From positions 1,776,540-1,840,539 of the forward strand of contig NZ_FPCJ01000001.1 in assembly GCF_900116565.1 (NCBI RefSeq): a stretch of DNA of 64,000 nt, written 5' to 3'. Shown here piece by piece: positions 51,549 to 59,737 of the stretch. Position 1 is the stretch's first letter, and each line of letters opens with the position of its first letter. This stretch comes from Thermoflavifilum thermophilum (GTDB lineage Bacteria > Bacteroidota > Bacteroidia > Chitinophagales > Chitinophagaceae). Both the position numbers and the translations under genes were made by a program. The notes under the pieces are model-generated. The model ran no database searches. It had not been told where the DNA came from and worked only from the letters and a program-made list of their open reading frames with translations.

Positions 51549-53000
51549 ATGAAAAAACTGGATAAGCTCATCATCAAGGCCTTTCTCGGACCCTTTGTGG
51601 TTACTTTTTTCATCACCCTGTTTGTGCTGATCATGCAATTTCTGTGGAAATATATTGATGATCTGGTGGGAAAAGGATTGGAGATGGGCATTATTTTGAA
51701 ATTGCTGGGCTACATGAGCACGCAAATGGTTCCCCTTGCGCTTCCGCTGGCTATTTTGCTTTCCTCCATTATGACGTTTGGGAATTTGGGTGAAAACTTT
51801 GAATTGGTTGCATTGAAATCGGCCGGTATTTCCCTGATGCGTTTTATGCAGCCCTTGATCATCTTAAGCGGTTGCATTGCCATTCTTGCTTTTTTGTTTT
51901 CCAATTATGTCATTCCATGGGCTAACCTGCATGGAGATTCCTTGTTGTACGATATCCGCAATCTCAAACATGGATTTAACATTAAACCAGGAGTGTTTTT
52001 CAATCAGCTGGAAGGTTATGCTATCCGCGTAGGGGATAAGGATCCCGACGGTAAAACCATATATCATGTGGTGATTTACGATCGCAGCATCAGCACCAGT
52101 GATAAGCTCATTCTGGCTGAGAGAGGTATCATGGAACAATCACCCAACAAGCGGTATGTGGTGTTCACTTTATTCAACGGTTGGGAATATGAAGAACGAG
52201 GCTTTAGGCCTGCAGTATCGAATGATTTCGTACGCGTACATTTTCATCGCTTTCAGAAAATCTTTGACCTGAGCTCATTTGCTTTTACACGCACACCCAT
52301 TCAATTGTTTGCTGGATCCTATCAGATGTTGAATGTAAAACAGCTCAATCAGGCGATTGATTCCATTCGCTTGCAGCTGGAAGATCCGGGACGCCGGGTG
52401 AGGTCAGAAATCACACCGCACTACGCTTTTTATGCGTGGAAAGACACAGGCTGGCTGGCACATCAGGTGCCGGTACCTACGCATGTTCAGCATTTTATAG
52501 AAACCATACCCGACTCTGCGTTGAGCTATGTATTGCAAAGAATTCAGATGAATGTGGAACAGGATGATAACATGGTGCTGCAAATTGCGGCTCAGAATTA
52601 TCAAGATCTGGCTGATAGCATCCGCAAACACCAGATTGAATGGCATCGCAAGTTTACCTTGTCATTTGCCTGCATGGTGCTGTTTTTAATCGGCGCTCCC
52701 CTGGGTTCTATTATTCGCAAGGGCGGATTGGGTACTCCGTTGGTATTTGCCGTAGGATTTTTTGTGGTGTATAATGTGATATCGACCATTGGCGAAAAAC
52801 TGGCCCGAAACGGGGTTTTAGCTCCCTGGTTGGGCATGTGGCTGGCTACCATGGTGCTGGTGCCGATTGCCGTATTCCTGGTGTATAAAGCGCTGAACGA
52901 TTCTCAGTTGTTTAATAAAGAATTTTACTATCGCCTGGGGAAACAGATACGGACATCGGTTCGACGATTTATGGGCTGGTGGCCTTTTTCAAAAGGCTAA
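51549..53000 (+). CDS. LptF/LptG family permease (YjgP/YjgQ), longer paralogue
   Basis: A 483-residue protein starting MKKLDKLIIKAFLGPFVVTF. Three helices lie in the first 120 residues, with LGENFELVALKSAGISLMR as the conserved cytoplasmic loop. A large periplasmic jellyroll-like part spans about 130-370, and three C-terminal helices follow from about 372 with GAPLGSIIRKGG. It is a permease of the LptB2FG exporter that pulls lipopolysaccharide from the inner membrane. The periplasmic part is longer than in the second copy at 58478. Which copy is F and which is G is not clear from sequence. Confidence 0.9.
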   Translation: MKKLDKLIIKAFLGPFVVTFFITLFVLIMQFLWKYIDDLVGKGLEMGIILKLLGYMSTQMVPLALPLAILLSSIMTFGNLGENFELVALKSAGISLMRFMQPLIILSGCIAILAFLFSNYVIPWANLHGDSLLYDIRNLKHGFNIKPGVFFNQLEGYAIRVGDKDPDGKTIYHVVIYDRSISTSDKLILAERGIMEQSPNKRYVVFTLFNGWEYEERGFRPAVSNDFVRVHFHRFQKIFDLSSFAFTRTPIQLFAGSYQMLNVKQLNQAIDSIRLQLEDPGRRVRSEITPHYAFYAWKDTGWLAHQVPVPTHVQHFIETIPDSALSYVLQRIQMNVEQDDNMVLQIAAQNYQDLADSIRKHQIEWHRKFTLSFACMVLFLIGAPLGSIIRKGGLGTPLVFAVGFFVVYNVISTIGEKLARNGVLAPWLGMWLATMVLVPIAVFLVYKALNDSQLFNKEFYYRLGKQIRTSVRRFMGWWPFSKG

Positions 53001-53007
53001 AGCATGT

Positions 53008-53661
53008 TTAAACAGGAACAAACAAAAGATATTTTTCCTGAAAATAATCTCTCTGCAACAAAGGATACAAGGCATGAATCACCGGCTTGCAGCCACAATC
53101 GCGAATTTCTGCAGATAAATCTCCTCCTTTCAGGCAAATCAATCCGTTTTCCTTTCCGGCTCTGAGCATACGGCGGGCCCATTGCCACAATACAGGCAAA
53201 GGAGCAACAGCCCGACTCACGGCATAATCACAGCAGGCTGCAGGCATCTTTTCTGCCCGCTGTTGACGCGCTTCTACATGGCTTAGTTTCAGTTGATGTA
53301 TGATATCCTGCACCACATGAATTTTTTTCCCAATAGAATCAATGAGAATAAATTGGGTTTCGGGAAATAAGATTGCCAGCGGAATGCCCGGAAATCCGCC
53401 GCCGGTGCCAATATCCACAACCTGTTGTCCGGGCTGAAAGTGATAACACAATCCAATGCTTAAGGAATGTAACACATGTCGTTCATACAAAGCATGGATA
53501 TCTTTTCTGGAAATCACATTGATGCGTTGATTCCAGAAATGATACAGTTCTGCCAATGCAGCAAATTGGGCTTTTTGTGCAGGGGTAAGATCTGGGAAAT
53601 ATGCCGATATCAGTTCTGCTGAATTCTGTATATCCTGTTCAGGCATGTAAGACAAAATCAT
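53008..53661 (-). CDS. rsmG: 16S rRNA (guanine527-N7)-methyltransferase
   Basis: A 217-residue Rossmann methyltransferase. The N-terminal helix region includes LYHFWNQRINVISRKDI, typical of GidB/RsmG. Motif I is QVVDIGTGGGFPGIPLAI, then FILIDSIGKKIHVVQDI. The conserved Arg of the late motif is in YAVSRAVAPL. It methylates N7 of G527 in 16S rRNA. It follows the GT2 gene by three bases on the same strand and converges on the LptF-type gene. Confidence 0.96.
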   Translation of the reverse strand: MILSYMPEQDIQNSAELISAYFPDLTPAQKAQFAALAELYHFWNQRINVISRKDIHALYERHVLHSLSIGLCYHFQPGQQVVDIGTGGGFPGIPLAILFPETQFILIDSIGKKIHVVQDIIHQLKLSHVEARQQRAEKMPAACCDYAVSRAVAPLPVLWQWARRMLRAGKENGLICLKGGDLSAEIRDCGCKPVIHALYPLLQRDYFQEKYLLFVPV

Positions 53662-53664
53662 GAA

Positions 53665-54885
53665 TTATGACCACTGGCTGCTTACTTTGCGTTTGAAAGC
53701 CAGTGGTGTAAAAATAAGGTAATACAAACAATAAGCGATATCAAACAACAGATAATAAGGCTTTAAATCATGTTCCTGCAATACCTTCATACTTTTGCGC
53801 AGAATGATGTGTTGAATCATCCACCTGCATAGCACCACACCCAGCGTAATACCCCAGAACCAAACAGGTGGCAGATGAGCAGGTGGCAACAACAAAGTCA
53901 GCAGCAACAGCCCATAAAACCCGATATGTGAAGCAGCATATAAGCCTAAGCGCAGCTGATCAGAGCGGCGATAATATTTACCCGTGGTCAGATGTCGCTT
54001 TTTCTGCATCCACCACGATTTCCAGCAGTTGCGTGCAGGGGTATAGGTAAATGCATCTGGATGTAGTACCACGGCCACGTTGCGACGGTTAGCTGCCTGG
54101 TTTACAAACAAATCATCATCGCCGGAAGGAATATGTTGATGCGATACAAAACCTTTATGGCGGAAAAATAAGGCTTTCTGATAAGCCAGGTTGCGGCCTA
54201 CGCCCATATAGGGATATCCGGCAAGTGCAAAAGACAAATATTGCAAGGCGCTGAAAAAGGCATCGTATCTAATTACTTTGTTCAGCCATCCAGGTTGTTT
54301 TTCATAGGCACCATATCCCAATACAATTTCTTTTCCGGGCTGAAAGCCCTGGCTCATGCGGGCAGCCCACCATACAGAAGCAGGCCTGCAATCGGCATCT
54401 GTCAACAGCACATGTTCATACGCTGCGCTTTTGATGCCTATAGAAAGCGGAAATTTTTTTCCGGGGATCCCTTTGGCATGCTGGTAAAGCCTGATCAGAC
54501 GCAGATGCGGATAAGCACCCGCAAGTTCATGCACATAACGCGCGGTATCGTCTTCAGAGCAATGATCTACGATCAACAATTCATAATTGGGTGTTCCCTC
54601 AGCTTTCAAATATCGTTGCTGCAGCCAGTAATGCATGTTTTTGCGAAGCAGATGTTCTGCATCCCGCGCACAGATGATGATGCTTAATGGAAAAGAATTG
54701 GGAATTTGTGCAATGGCTTCATCTGTTTTGTAAAATGCCAGACGTCTGAAAAAAAATAAGTAATAAAACAATTGCAAGCCGGCAACCAGCAAAAAACCAA
54801 TCCAGATCAGCAGGGATACATCTATGGGTGGCATATCAGGCAACAGTCGCTCAAGAGCGGATGCAAACCTACTAAATTTATGCAT
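53665..54885 (-). CDS. GT2 glycosyltransferase, membrane-associated
   Basis: A 406-residue protein with an N-terminal helix (SLLIWIGFLLVAGLQLFYYLF, about 24-45), a GT-A domain with SIIICARDAE, LLIVDHCSEDDT and the metal motif LLTDADCRP, and a late SGDDDLFVN acceptor motif. A QKKRH segment in the place of QxxRW and three C-terminal helices follow. It belongs to the wide GT2 group beside housekeeping rsmG in Bacteroidota. Its sugar and acceptor are unknown. It has no linked EPS genes, so a conserved cell-envelope role is possible. It is divergent from tgt, only 50 bases away. Confidence 0.87.
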   Translation of the reverse strand: MHKFSRFASALERLLPDMPPIDVSLLIWIGFLLVAGLQLFYYLFFFRRLAFYKTDEAIAQIPNSFPLSIIICARDAEHLLRKNMHYWLQQRYLKAEGTPNYELLIVDHCSEDDTARYVHELAGAYPHLRLIRLYQHAKGIPGKKFPLSIGIKSAAYEHVLLTDADCRPASVWWAARMSQGFQPGKEIVLGYGAYEKQPGWLNKVIRYDAFFSALQYLSFALAGYPYMGVGRNLAYQKALFFRHKGFVSHQHIPSGDDDLFVNQAANRRNVAVVLHPDAFTYTPARNCWKSWWMQKKRHLTTGKYYRRSDQLRLGLYAASHIGFYGLLLLTLLLPPAHLPPVWFWGITLGVVLCRWMIQHIILRKSMKVLQEHDLKPYYLLFDIAYCLYYLIFTPLAFKRKVSSQWS

Positions 54886-54918
54886 CTGGAAACAAAAGCA
54901 TCTACGGTAAATTCCGGA

Positions 54919-54926
54919 TAACTTTG
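54919..54926 (+). promoter_or_regulatory. -7 box very close to the tgt start
   Basis: TAACTTTG matches TAnnTTTG and ends nine bases before the ATG at 54936. Transcription would begin at about 54931-54934, leaving a leader of only a few bases. The -33 element is weak. Confidence 0.5.
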
Positions 54927-54935
54927 CAGCCGTTT

Positions 54936-56069
54936 ATGGCTATTGGTTTTCATATTGTTCGGGAAGATGTACATAGCCGAGCACGGGCGGGATGTATTAC
55001 CACAGATCATGGGGTAATTGAAACACCCATTTTTATGCCGGTAGGTACTGCCGGTGCGGTGAAGACACTTTTGCAGCAACAGCTCGATCAGGATTTGCAG
55101 GCACCCATTATTTTAGGCAATACCTATCATTTGTATTTGCGGCCGGGTACAGATATACTCCAGCAAGCGGGAGGTCTGCATCGGTTTATGCACTGGAACC
55201 GGGCTTTGCTTACTGATAGCGGCGGATATCAGGTTTTTTCCCTTGCCAAAATCAGAAAGATTACCGAAGAAGGCGTGTGGTTTCAGTCGCATATTGATGG
55301 TTCCAGGCATTTTTTTTCTCCTCAGCGTGTGATGGAAATCCAGCGCCGGATCGGAGCCGATATTGTCATGGCATTTGATGAATGCACGCCTTATCCCTGC
55401 ACGCATGCTTATGCCCGCAATTCTTTGCAGCTTACCCATCGCTGGCTGGATATCTGCCTCGCATGTTTTCAGGAACAGGGTTTATATGGTTATTCGCAAA
55501 CGCTTTTCCCGATTGTGCAAGGAAGTGTATATGCTGATCTGCGTAGGGCTTCAGCTGAATATATTGCAGCAAAAGAAACGGCCGGTTATGCCATTGGCGG
55601 ATTGAGTGTGGGTGAGCCGGAACAAATGATGTATGAAATGACGGCATTGGTGAATGAGATTTTGCCTCCAACCAAACCTCGATATTTGATGGGAGTGGGT
55701 ACGCCCTGGAATATTCTGGAAAGCATTGCTTTGGGTGTGGATATGTTTGATTGTGTGATGCCCACCCGCAACGGACGCAATGGCATGTTGTTTACCTGGC
55801 AAGGTATCATCAATATCCGCAATAAAAAATGGGCAACCGATTTTTCTGTGATTGATGAAAATACCACAGGCCCCGTAAGCACGTATTATTCAAAAGCCTA
55901 TTTGCGTCATCTGTTTGTATCTAATGAAATCACGGGCCTGCAAATCGCAACCCTGCATAATCTCAGCTTTTACCTGCAATTGGTGAGGGAAGCCCGCAAA
56001 CATATCCTGCAGGGCGATTTTCTTTCCTGGAAAAATGAAATCATCCCCCGTTTGAAATCAAGATTGTAA
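54936..56069 (+). CDS. tgt: Queuine/preQ1 tRNA-ribosyltransferase lacking the zinc cysteines
   Basis: The ATG at 54936 gives 377 residues (MAIGFHIVRED); the longer frame begins at TTG. The substrate pocket is present: TDSGGYQVFSL with catalytic-base Asp, FDECTPYP, and nucleophile Asp in FDCVMPTRNGRNGMLF. The zinc site is not. E. coli Tgt has a CxCxxC motif just before RAYLHHL; here, at about residues 308-320, the aligned stretch reads ENTTGPVSTYYSKAYLRHL and has no Cys. The His in ATLHNL (about 341) remains. The enzyme exchanges G34 for preQ1 in GUN-anticodon tRNAs. Bacteroidota Tgt proteins may share this change, so it need not be inactive. Its end overlaps the PAP2 gene by 12 bases. Confidence 0.95.
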   Translation: MAIGFHIVREDVHSRARAGCITTDHGVIETPIFMPVGTAGAVKTLLQQQLDQDLQAPIILGNTYHLYLRPGTDILQQAGGLHRFMHWNRALLTDSGGYQVFSLAKIRKITEEGVWFQSHIDGSRHFFSPQRVMEIQRRIGADIVMAFDECTPYPCTHAYARNSLQLTHRWLDICLACFQEQGLYGYSQTLFPIVQGSVYADLRRASAEYIAAKETAGYAIGGLSVGEPEQMMYEMTALVNEILPPTKPRYLMGVGTPWNILESIALGVDMFDCVMPTRNGRNGMLFTWQGIINIRNKKWATDFSVIDENTTGPVSTYYSKAYLRHLFVSNEITGLQIATLHNLSFYLQLVREARKHILQGDFLSWKNEIIPRLKSRL

Positions 56070-56711
56070 ATCCGGTGGATCAGACTTTACGATATTATAT
56101 TTCCACATATTATCCTGATAGCGCTGAAATGCTTTTTTGAAAAAAATATAATTCAGGCCCACAACAAGTGCTGCTATGCAAATTCCGCCCAATATATCTG
56201 ATGGATAGTGTACACCCAGATCCATCCGGGAATAGCCTACCACAGAGGCCCATCCCAGCAATACAGGCATCATCCAGCGTTTTCTGCGAAAGGCAATACT
56301 CATGGAAAATGCTACAGCAAATGCACCCGTGGTGTGTCCGGAAGGAAATGACCAACCGCCACCACTCGTCTTTTTCTCAATGAAAGCATAAGTATGCCAT
56401 GGCCTTGGCCGCTGTACTATATTTTTAAGACTCCATGAACATAGGCTGGCAGTAACTAAGCAAGAAATTACGAACCAGGCCTTTATTCGTATATAAGCAT
56501 CTTTCTGACGAAAAGCAACATAAAAGCAAATCAGTGGAATCAATATGCTCACATAAGCAGCACTGTAGGTGATTATATTCATAGCAGCATCCCAGGTGGG
56601 AGCATGATGGAGGTTTAATTTCTCCAAAAGATGAAGGTCCCAGCGCGGAAAATCAAGTAAAAAACTTTTAATGAAGTTGTGAACCAGGAAAATTTCATGT
56701 TTCATATTCAC
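56058..56711 (-). CDS. PAP2 family membrane phosphatase
   Basis: A 217-residue protein with five or six helices and the three PAP2 motifs: KNIVQRPRP (KxxxxxxRP) near residue 95, FPSGH near 123, and SRMDLGVHYPSD near 163. Members dephosphorylate lipid phosphates such as undecaprenyl diphosphate, phosphatidate, or lipid A. In mycobacteria a PAP2 protein (Rv3807c) is the proposed phosphatase of the decaprenyl-phospho-arabinose pathway, so it is a second candidate for that step here, though it is about 17 kb from the operon. Its end overlaps tgt by 12 bases. Confidence 0.92.
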   Translation of the reverse strand: MNMKHEIFLVHNFIKSFLLDFPRWDLHLLEKLNLHHAPTWDAAMNIITYSAAYVSILIPLICFYVAFRQKDAYIRIKAWFVISCLVTASLCSWSLKNIVQRPRPWHTYAFIEKKTSGGGWSFPSGHTTGAFAVAFSMSIAFRRKRWMMPVLLGWASVVGYSRMDLGVHYPSDILGGICIAALVVGLNYIFFKKAFQRYQDNMWKYNIVKSDPPDLQS

Positions 56712-56815
56712 TATCAGTCTTGGTTGATAGGTTATCTGTGCTTGCTGTTTTTCTATATCGATGCTAAGTTTAAAAAAGATGCTGAAGAAAATTTGAAAAG
56801 GAAATTAATTTTTAG

Positions 56816-58357
56816 TTAATGTAGGGTTTGGAAATGATGCAGGCGGTAAATAAAGAATTTTCGGGCAAGCCGACCTCCCCGATATTGAGGGATTACCATT
56901 GGAGTATCAATATGCTGAAATAAAGGACCATAAGTAGCATACACGTCGAAATAATAGTTGGAAGGCACGATGCAATATGCATCATCACCAGGTTTTAGCT
57001 GCCTGGGTTGAGGACGCCAGATGGCATATTCATGTAAATCATCTATCGCTCCTATTCCCTGCATGGGCTGATGCGTATAATAGCTGATGTAGAATTGTTC
57101 ATGTGCCAGAGGGAACCATTTGCCGGCAACGATAAAAGCATCTTTGGGCATACGTCCTTCTTGTACGTCATGCTGATAAACCTGCTGAAACTGCTGACTG
57201 ATTTTGCGCCATCCGTACATATCGAGTGTAAAATCTCCCGAACCGTATTCCATCGGATCATGGCTGCCGACCGTGCCGGGATAATCCATAATCATCCAGC
57301 ATCCTCCGAGGATGATAACCAGAAATATGCTCATCACCCATCTTATCACAACAGGAAATTTTTTCTCTGATACATGGCGTGCATCTATGTAAGCCGCTAC
57401 CAGCAAAAGCAGGCTGCTGTATGCCGGTCCGCTCCAGTGTGGCAAAATGCTACGAAAAAGAGATATGCCAAGCAAAATACCGATCAGCGGCAAGCTGCAA
57501 GAAAGCAATATGCGGATGGTTTGTGGTGTAAGGGCTTGAAATTTTTTCCGGAAAATCTGTATCAAGCAAATCCAGGTAAGTATATACAGCAATGGATGAT
57601 GGTAAAAACATTCGCCTAAAATTTCCGTTACAAAATAATTCAAGTGAATGTGCGATTGTGCTACATCTACCCGCTGGCTGTGATAGGTATAGGTGATGAA
57701 ATGATGTTGTACATTCCAGATCAGGATAGGTATGATGCAAATGAGGGTGATACCTGCAGCAACGTAAACATATGGATTCTTCAGGGTTTTCCGGCGAAAC
57801 AGCAGCAGATACAAAGCAGCTCCCATCCAAAGAAAAATTCCATGAATCTTGCTCAGGGTAGCCAGGCCTGTCCATATTCCGAAAGCCAGCCATGCAAGCG
57901 GTTTATCGGTATCATCATTTGCTATGCGCAGCAGGCTTCGCAAGGCCAGCCACCAGAAGAGGATCTGCGGCGAATCGGGCAGTATGAATACGCCCGCCAG
58001 GATGCTGCTGTACAAAGCACATGCATAGCATAGAGCAGCTATCCACCCGGTACGTTCATTGCGTACCATGCGGCCAGTATCATATACCACATACATCGTG
58101 AGGGCTGAACACAGCACGGCACCCAGCCGCACAAACAATTCCTGATGCAGGTGCGTACCCAGCGTGGTAAGCCATATCAACCAACCTACCATAGGTGGAT
58201 GATCAAAATAACTCCATGCCGGATGCAAGGCATAGGTCCAGTAGTACACTTCATCGTTTCCTAACGGCAGTACAAATGCAAGAACGAGATGCAGAAGTGT
58301 GGTGATAAAAATCAGCAAAGCAATGGAGCCTGCATATGGTTTTGCAGAAAAGCGCAT
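56816..58357 (-). CDS. GT39/ArnT-like membrane glycosyltransferase
   Basis: The preferred ATG at 58357 gives 513 residues (MRFSAKPYAG). The frame to 58435 adds 26 residues overlapping the promoter region of the divergent gene. After helix 1 the periplasmic loop reads PLGNDEVYYWTYALHP and YFDHPPMVGWLI, the classic ArnT/PMT_2 signature with the catalytic Asp/Glu. About ten more helices and a soluble C-terminal domain of about 140 residues follow. It uses a polyprenyl-phosphate sugar at the outer face of the inner membrane, for example on lipid A or glycans. With the PAP2 gene (104 bases apart, same strand) it lies between tgt and an LptG-type gene. Confidence 0.88.
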   Translation of the reverse strand: MRFSAKPYAGSIALLIFITTLLHLVLAFVLPLGNDEVYYWTYALHPAWSYFDHPPMVGWLIWLTTLGTHLHQELFVRLGAVLCSALTMYVVYDTGRMVRNERTGWIAALCYACALYSSILAGVFILPDSPQILFWWLALRSLLRIANDDTDKPLAWLAFGIWTGLATLSKIHGIFLWMGAALYLLLFRRKTLKNPYVYVAAGITLICIIPILIWNVQHHFITYTYHSQRVDVAQSHIHLNYFVTEILGECFYHHPLLYILTWICLIQIFRKKFQALTPQTIRILLSCSLPLIGILLGISLFRSILPHWSGPAYSSLLLLVAAYIDARHVSEKKFPVVIRWVMSIFLVIILGGCWMIMDYPGTVGSHDPMEYGSGDFTLDMYGWRKISQQFQQVYQHDVQEGRMPKDAFIVAGKWFPLAHEQFYISYYTHQPMQGIGAIDDLHEYAIWRPQPRQLKPGDDAYCIVPSNYYFDVYATYGPLFQHIDTPMVIPQYRGGRLARKFFIYRLHHFQTLH

Positions 58358-58440
58358 GCAACGTGGTTTACGTGTAGCTAAAATAATGCAAAAACACAAC
58401 AGCTTCTGCTCGCAGATACCCGTGCCGATATGCAAAGCAT

Positions 58441-58448
58441 TATCTTTG
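58441..58448 (+). promoter_or_regulatory. Candidate -7 box of the LptG-type gene
   Basis: TATCTTTG matches TAnnTTTG 29 bases before the ATG at 58478. It lies inside the frame that extends to 58430, supporting the shorter start. No -33 TTG at the right distance. Confidence 0.45.
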
Positions 58449-58477
58449 CTGATTCATGGAACCAATGGATGTTGTAT

Positions 58478-59557
58478 ATGCGGAAACTCGACTGGTACAT
58501 TCTGCGTAAATTTCTGGGAACATTTTTTTATGCCATTGGTATTTTGATTGTTATTACCGTGGTGATTGATATTTCCGAGAAACTGGATGATTTTGTGAAG
58601 AGCCATCTTTCTATAAAACAACTGATTTTTGAATATTACATTGGATTTATTCCGCACATTGCGGCTTTGCTGTTTCCTTTGTTTGTATTTATTGCTGTTA
58701 TTTTTTTCACTTCCAGGCTGGCTTATCGTTCTGAAATCATTGCCATGCTAAGCGCTGGTATCAGTTTTCGACGCATGCTCCGCGCTTATTGGGTGGGGGG
58801 GGTGTTGTTATGTATATTGCTCTGGGCTGGCAACCGATGGGTGGTTCCGCGTGCTGACAGGATAAGGGATGCCTTTGAGGATAAATATGTGAATGATGTA
58901 GATGAAAGCAAGCAAATCAGCAATGTACATCTGCGCATCGATAGTTTCAGCTACGTGACGATGTATATTTATGATCCGATTTACAAATATGCTTCAGGGT
59001 TTAAGCTGGAAAAAATCCGCAACCAGGACTTGTATTACCGGCTGGAGGCGCAGAATGTACGCTGGGACTCCACGCATAAAACCTGGAATACGGGGCCTTG
59101 TGTCATCCGTACGTTCAATGGTTTGCAGGAAACAGCCCGGCAGATAGCCGATACCAGCCTGAAGATTCCACTATCGCCGGAAGATCTGATTCAACGAAGC
59201 AATATCACTGAAACCCTTACCACACCTGAGCTGAACGCCTATATTGCCCGTGAAAAATTACGTGGAAGCGAAGGCATCAATGCGTTGTACGTGGAAAAAT
59301 ATCGCCGGGATGCCTCAGCGGTAGCGGTTGTGATTCTAACCTTGATTGGTGTGGCCATTGCGAGCCGGAAGGTGAGGGGCGGTAGCGGTTTGCATCTGGC
59401 TATCGGAATTGTGATTGGTTCGGCTTATATAGTAGTGTTGCAGTTTTCCTATACCTTTTCTGTCAAAGGCAATCTTTCGCCTTTCGTAGCGGTATGGCTG
59501 CCCAATGTGCTGTTTGGAGCCGTTGCATTTGCTTTGTTACGCCGCGCGCCCAAGTGA
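58478..59557 (+). CDS. LptF/LptG family permease (YjgP/YjgQ), shorter paralogue
   Basis: The ATG at 58478 gives 359 residues starting MRKLDWYILRKFLGTFFYAIG, the usual family start; ATG 58469 adds three. Three helices lie in the first 110 residues with the loop AYRSEIIAMLSAGISFRRMLRAY, then a periplasmic jellyroll part (about 115-260) and three final helices with GVAIASRKVRGG. It is a permease of the lipopolysaccharide exporter LptB2FG, partner of the longer copy at 51549. From memory, tgt and this gene are neighbours in many Bacteroidota; here two opposite genes separate them. Confidence 0.9.
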   Translation: MRKLDWYILRKFLGTFFYAIGILIVITVVIDISEKLDDFVKSHLSIKQLIFEYYIGFIPHIAALLFPLFVFIAVIFFTSRLAYRSEIIAMLSAGISFRRMLRAYWVGGVLLCILLWAGNRWVVPRADRIRDAFEDKYVNDVDESKQISNVHLRIDSFSYVTMYIYDPIYKYASGFKLEKIRNQDLYYRLEAQNVRWDSTHKTWNTGPCVIRTFNGLQETARQIADTSLKIPLSPEDLIQRSNITETLTTPELNAYIAREKLRGSEGINALYVEKYRRDASAVAVVILTLIGVAIASRKVRGGSGLHLAIGIVIGSAYIVVLQFSYTFSVKGNLSPFVAVWLPNVLFGAVAFALLRRAPK

Positions 59558-59637
59558 TCAGACGATCATCGTCGTGCATACCTGGCAGCCTTGCAAATCA
59601 TCTTTCATCAGTTGCCTGTTGCCTGCCATGAAATCCC

Positions 59638-59645
59638 TAAATTTG
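59638..59645 (+). promoter_or_regulatory. Promoter box of citrate synthase
   Basis: TAAATTTG matches TAnnTTTG. TTG triplets lie 16 and 23 bases upstream (59619-59621, 59612-59614). The leader to the ATG at 59738 would be about 85 bases. The longer frame from 59591 starts before this box and is rejected. Confidence 0.5.
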
Positions 59646-59737
59646 TACAATTTAGAAGCATTGCTTTCCCGTTGTCTGTTGTCAAACAATCCGTCCGGGG
59701 GGAACATAATTGTTTATTCAGCAATAAAACTGGTAGT

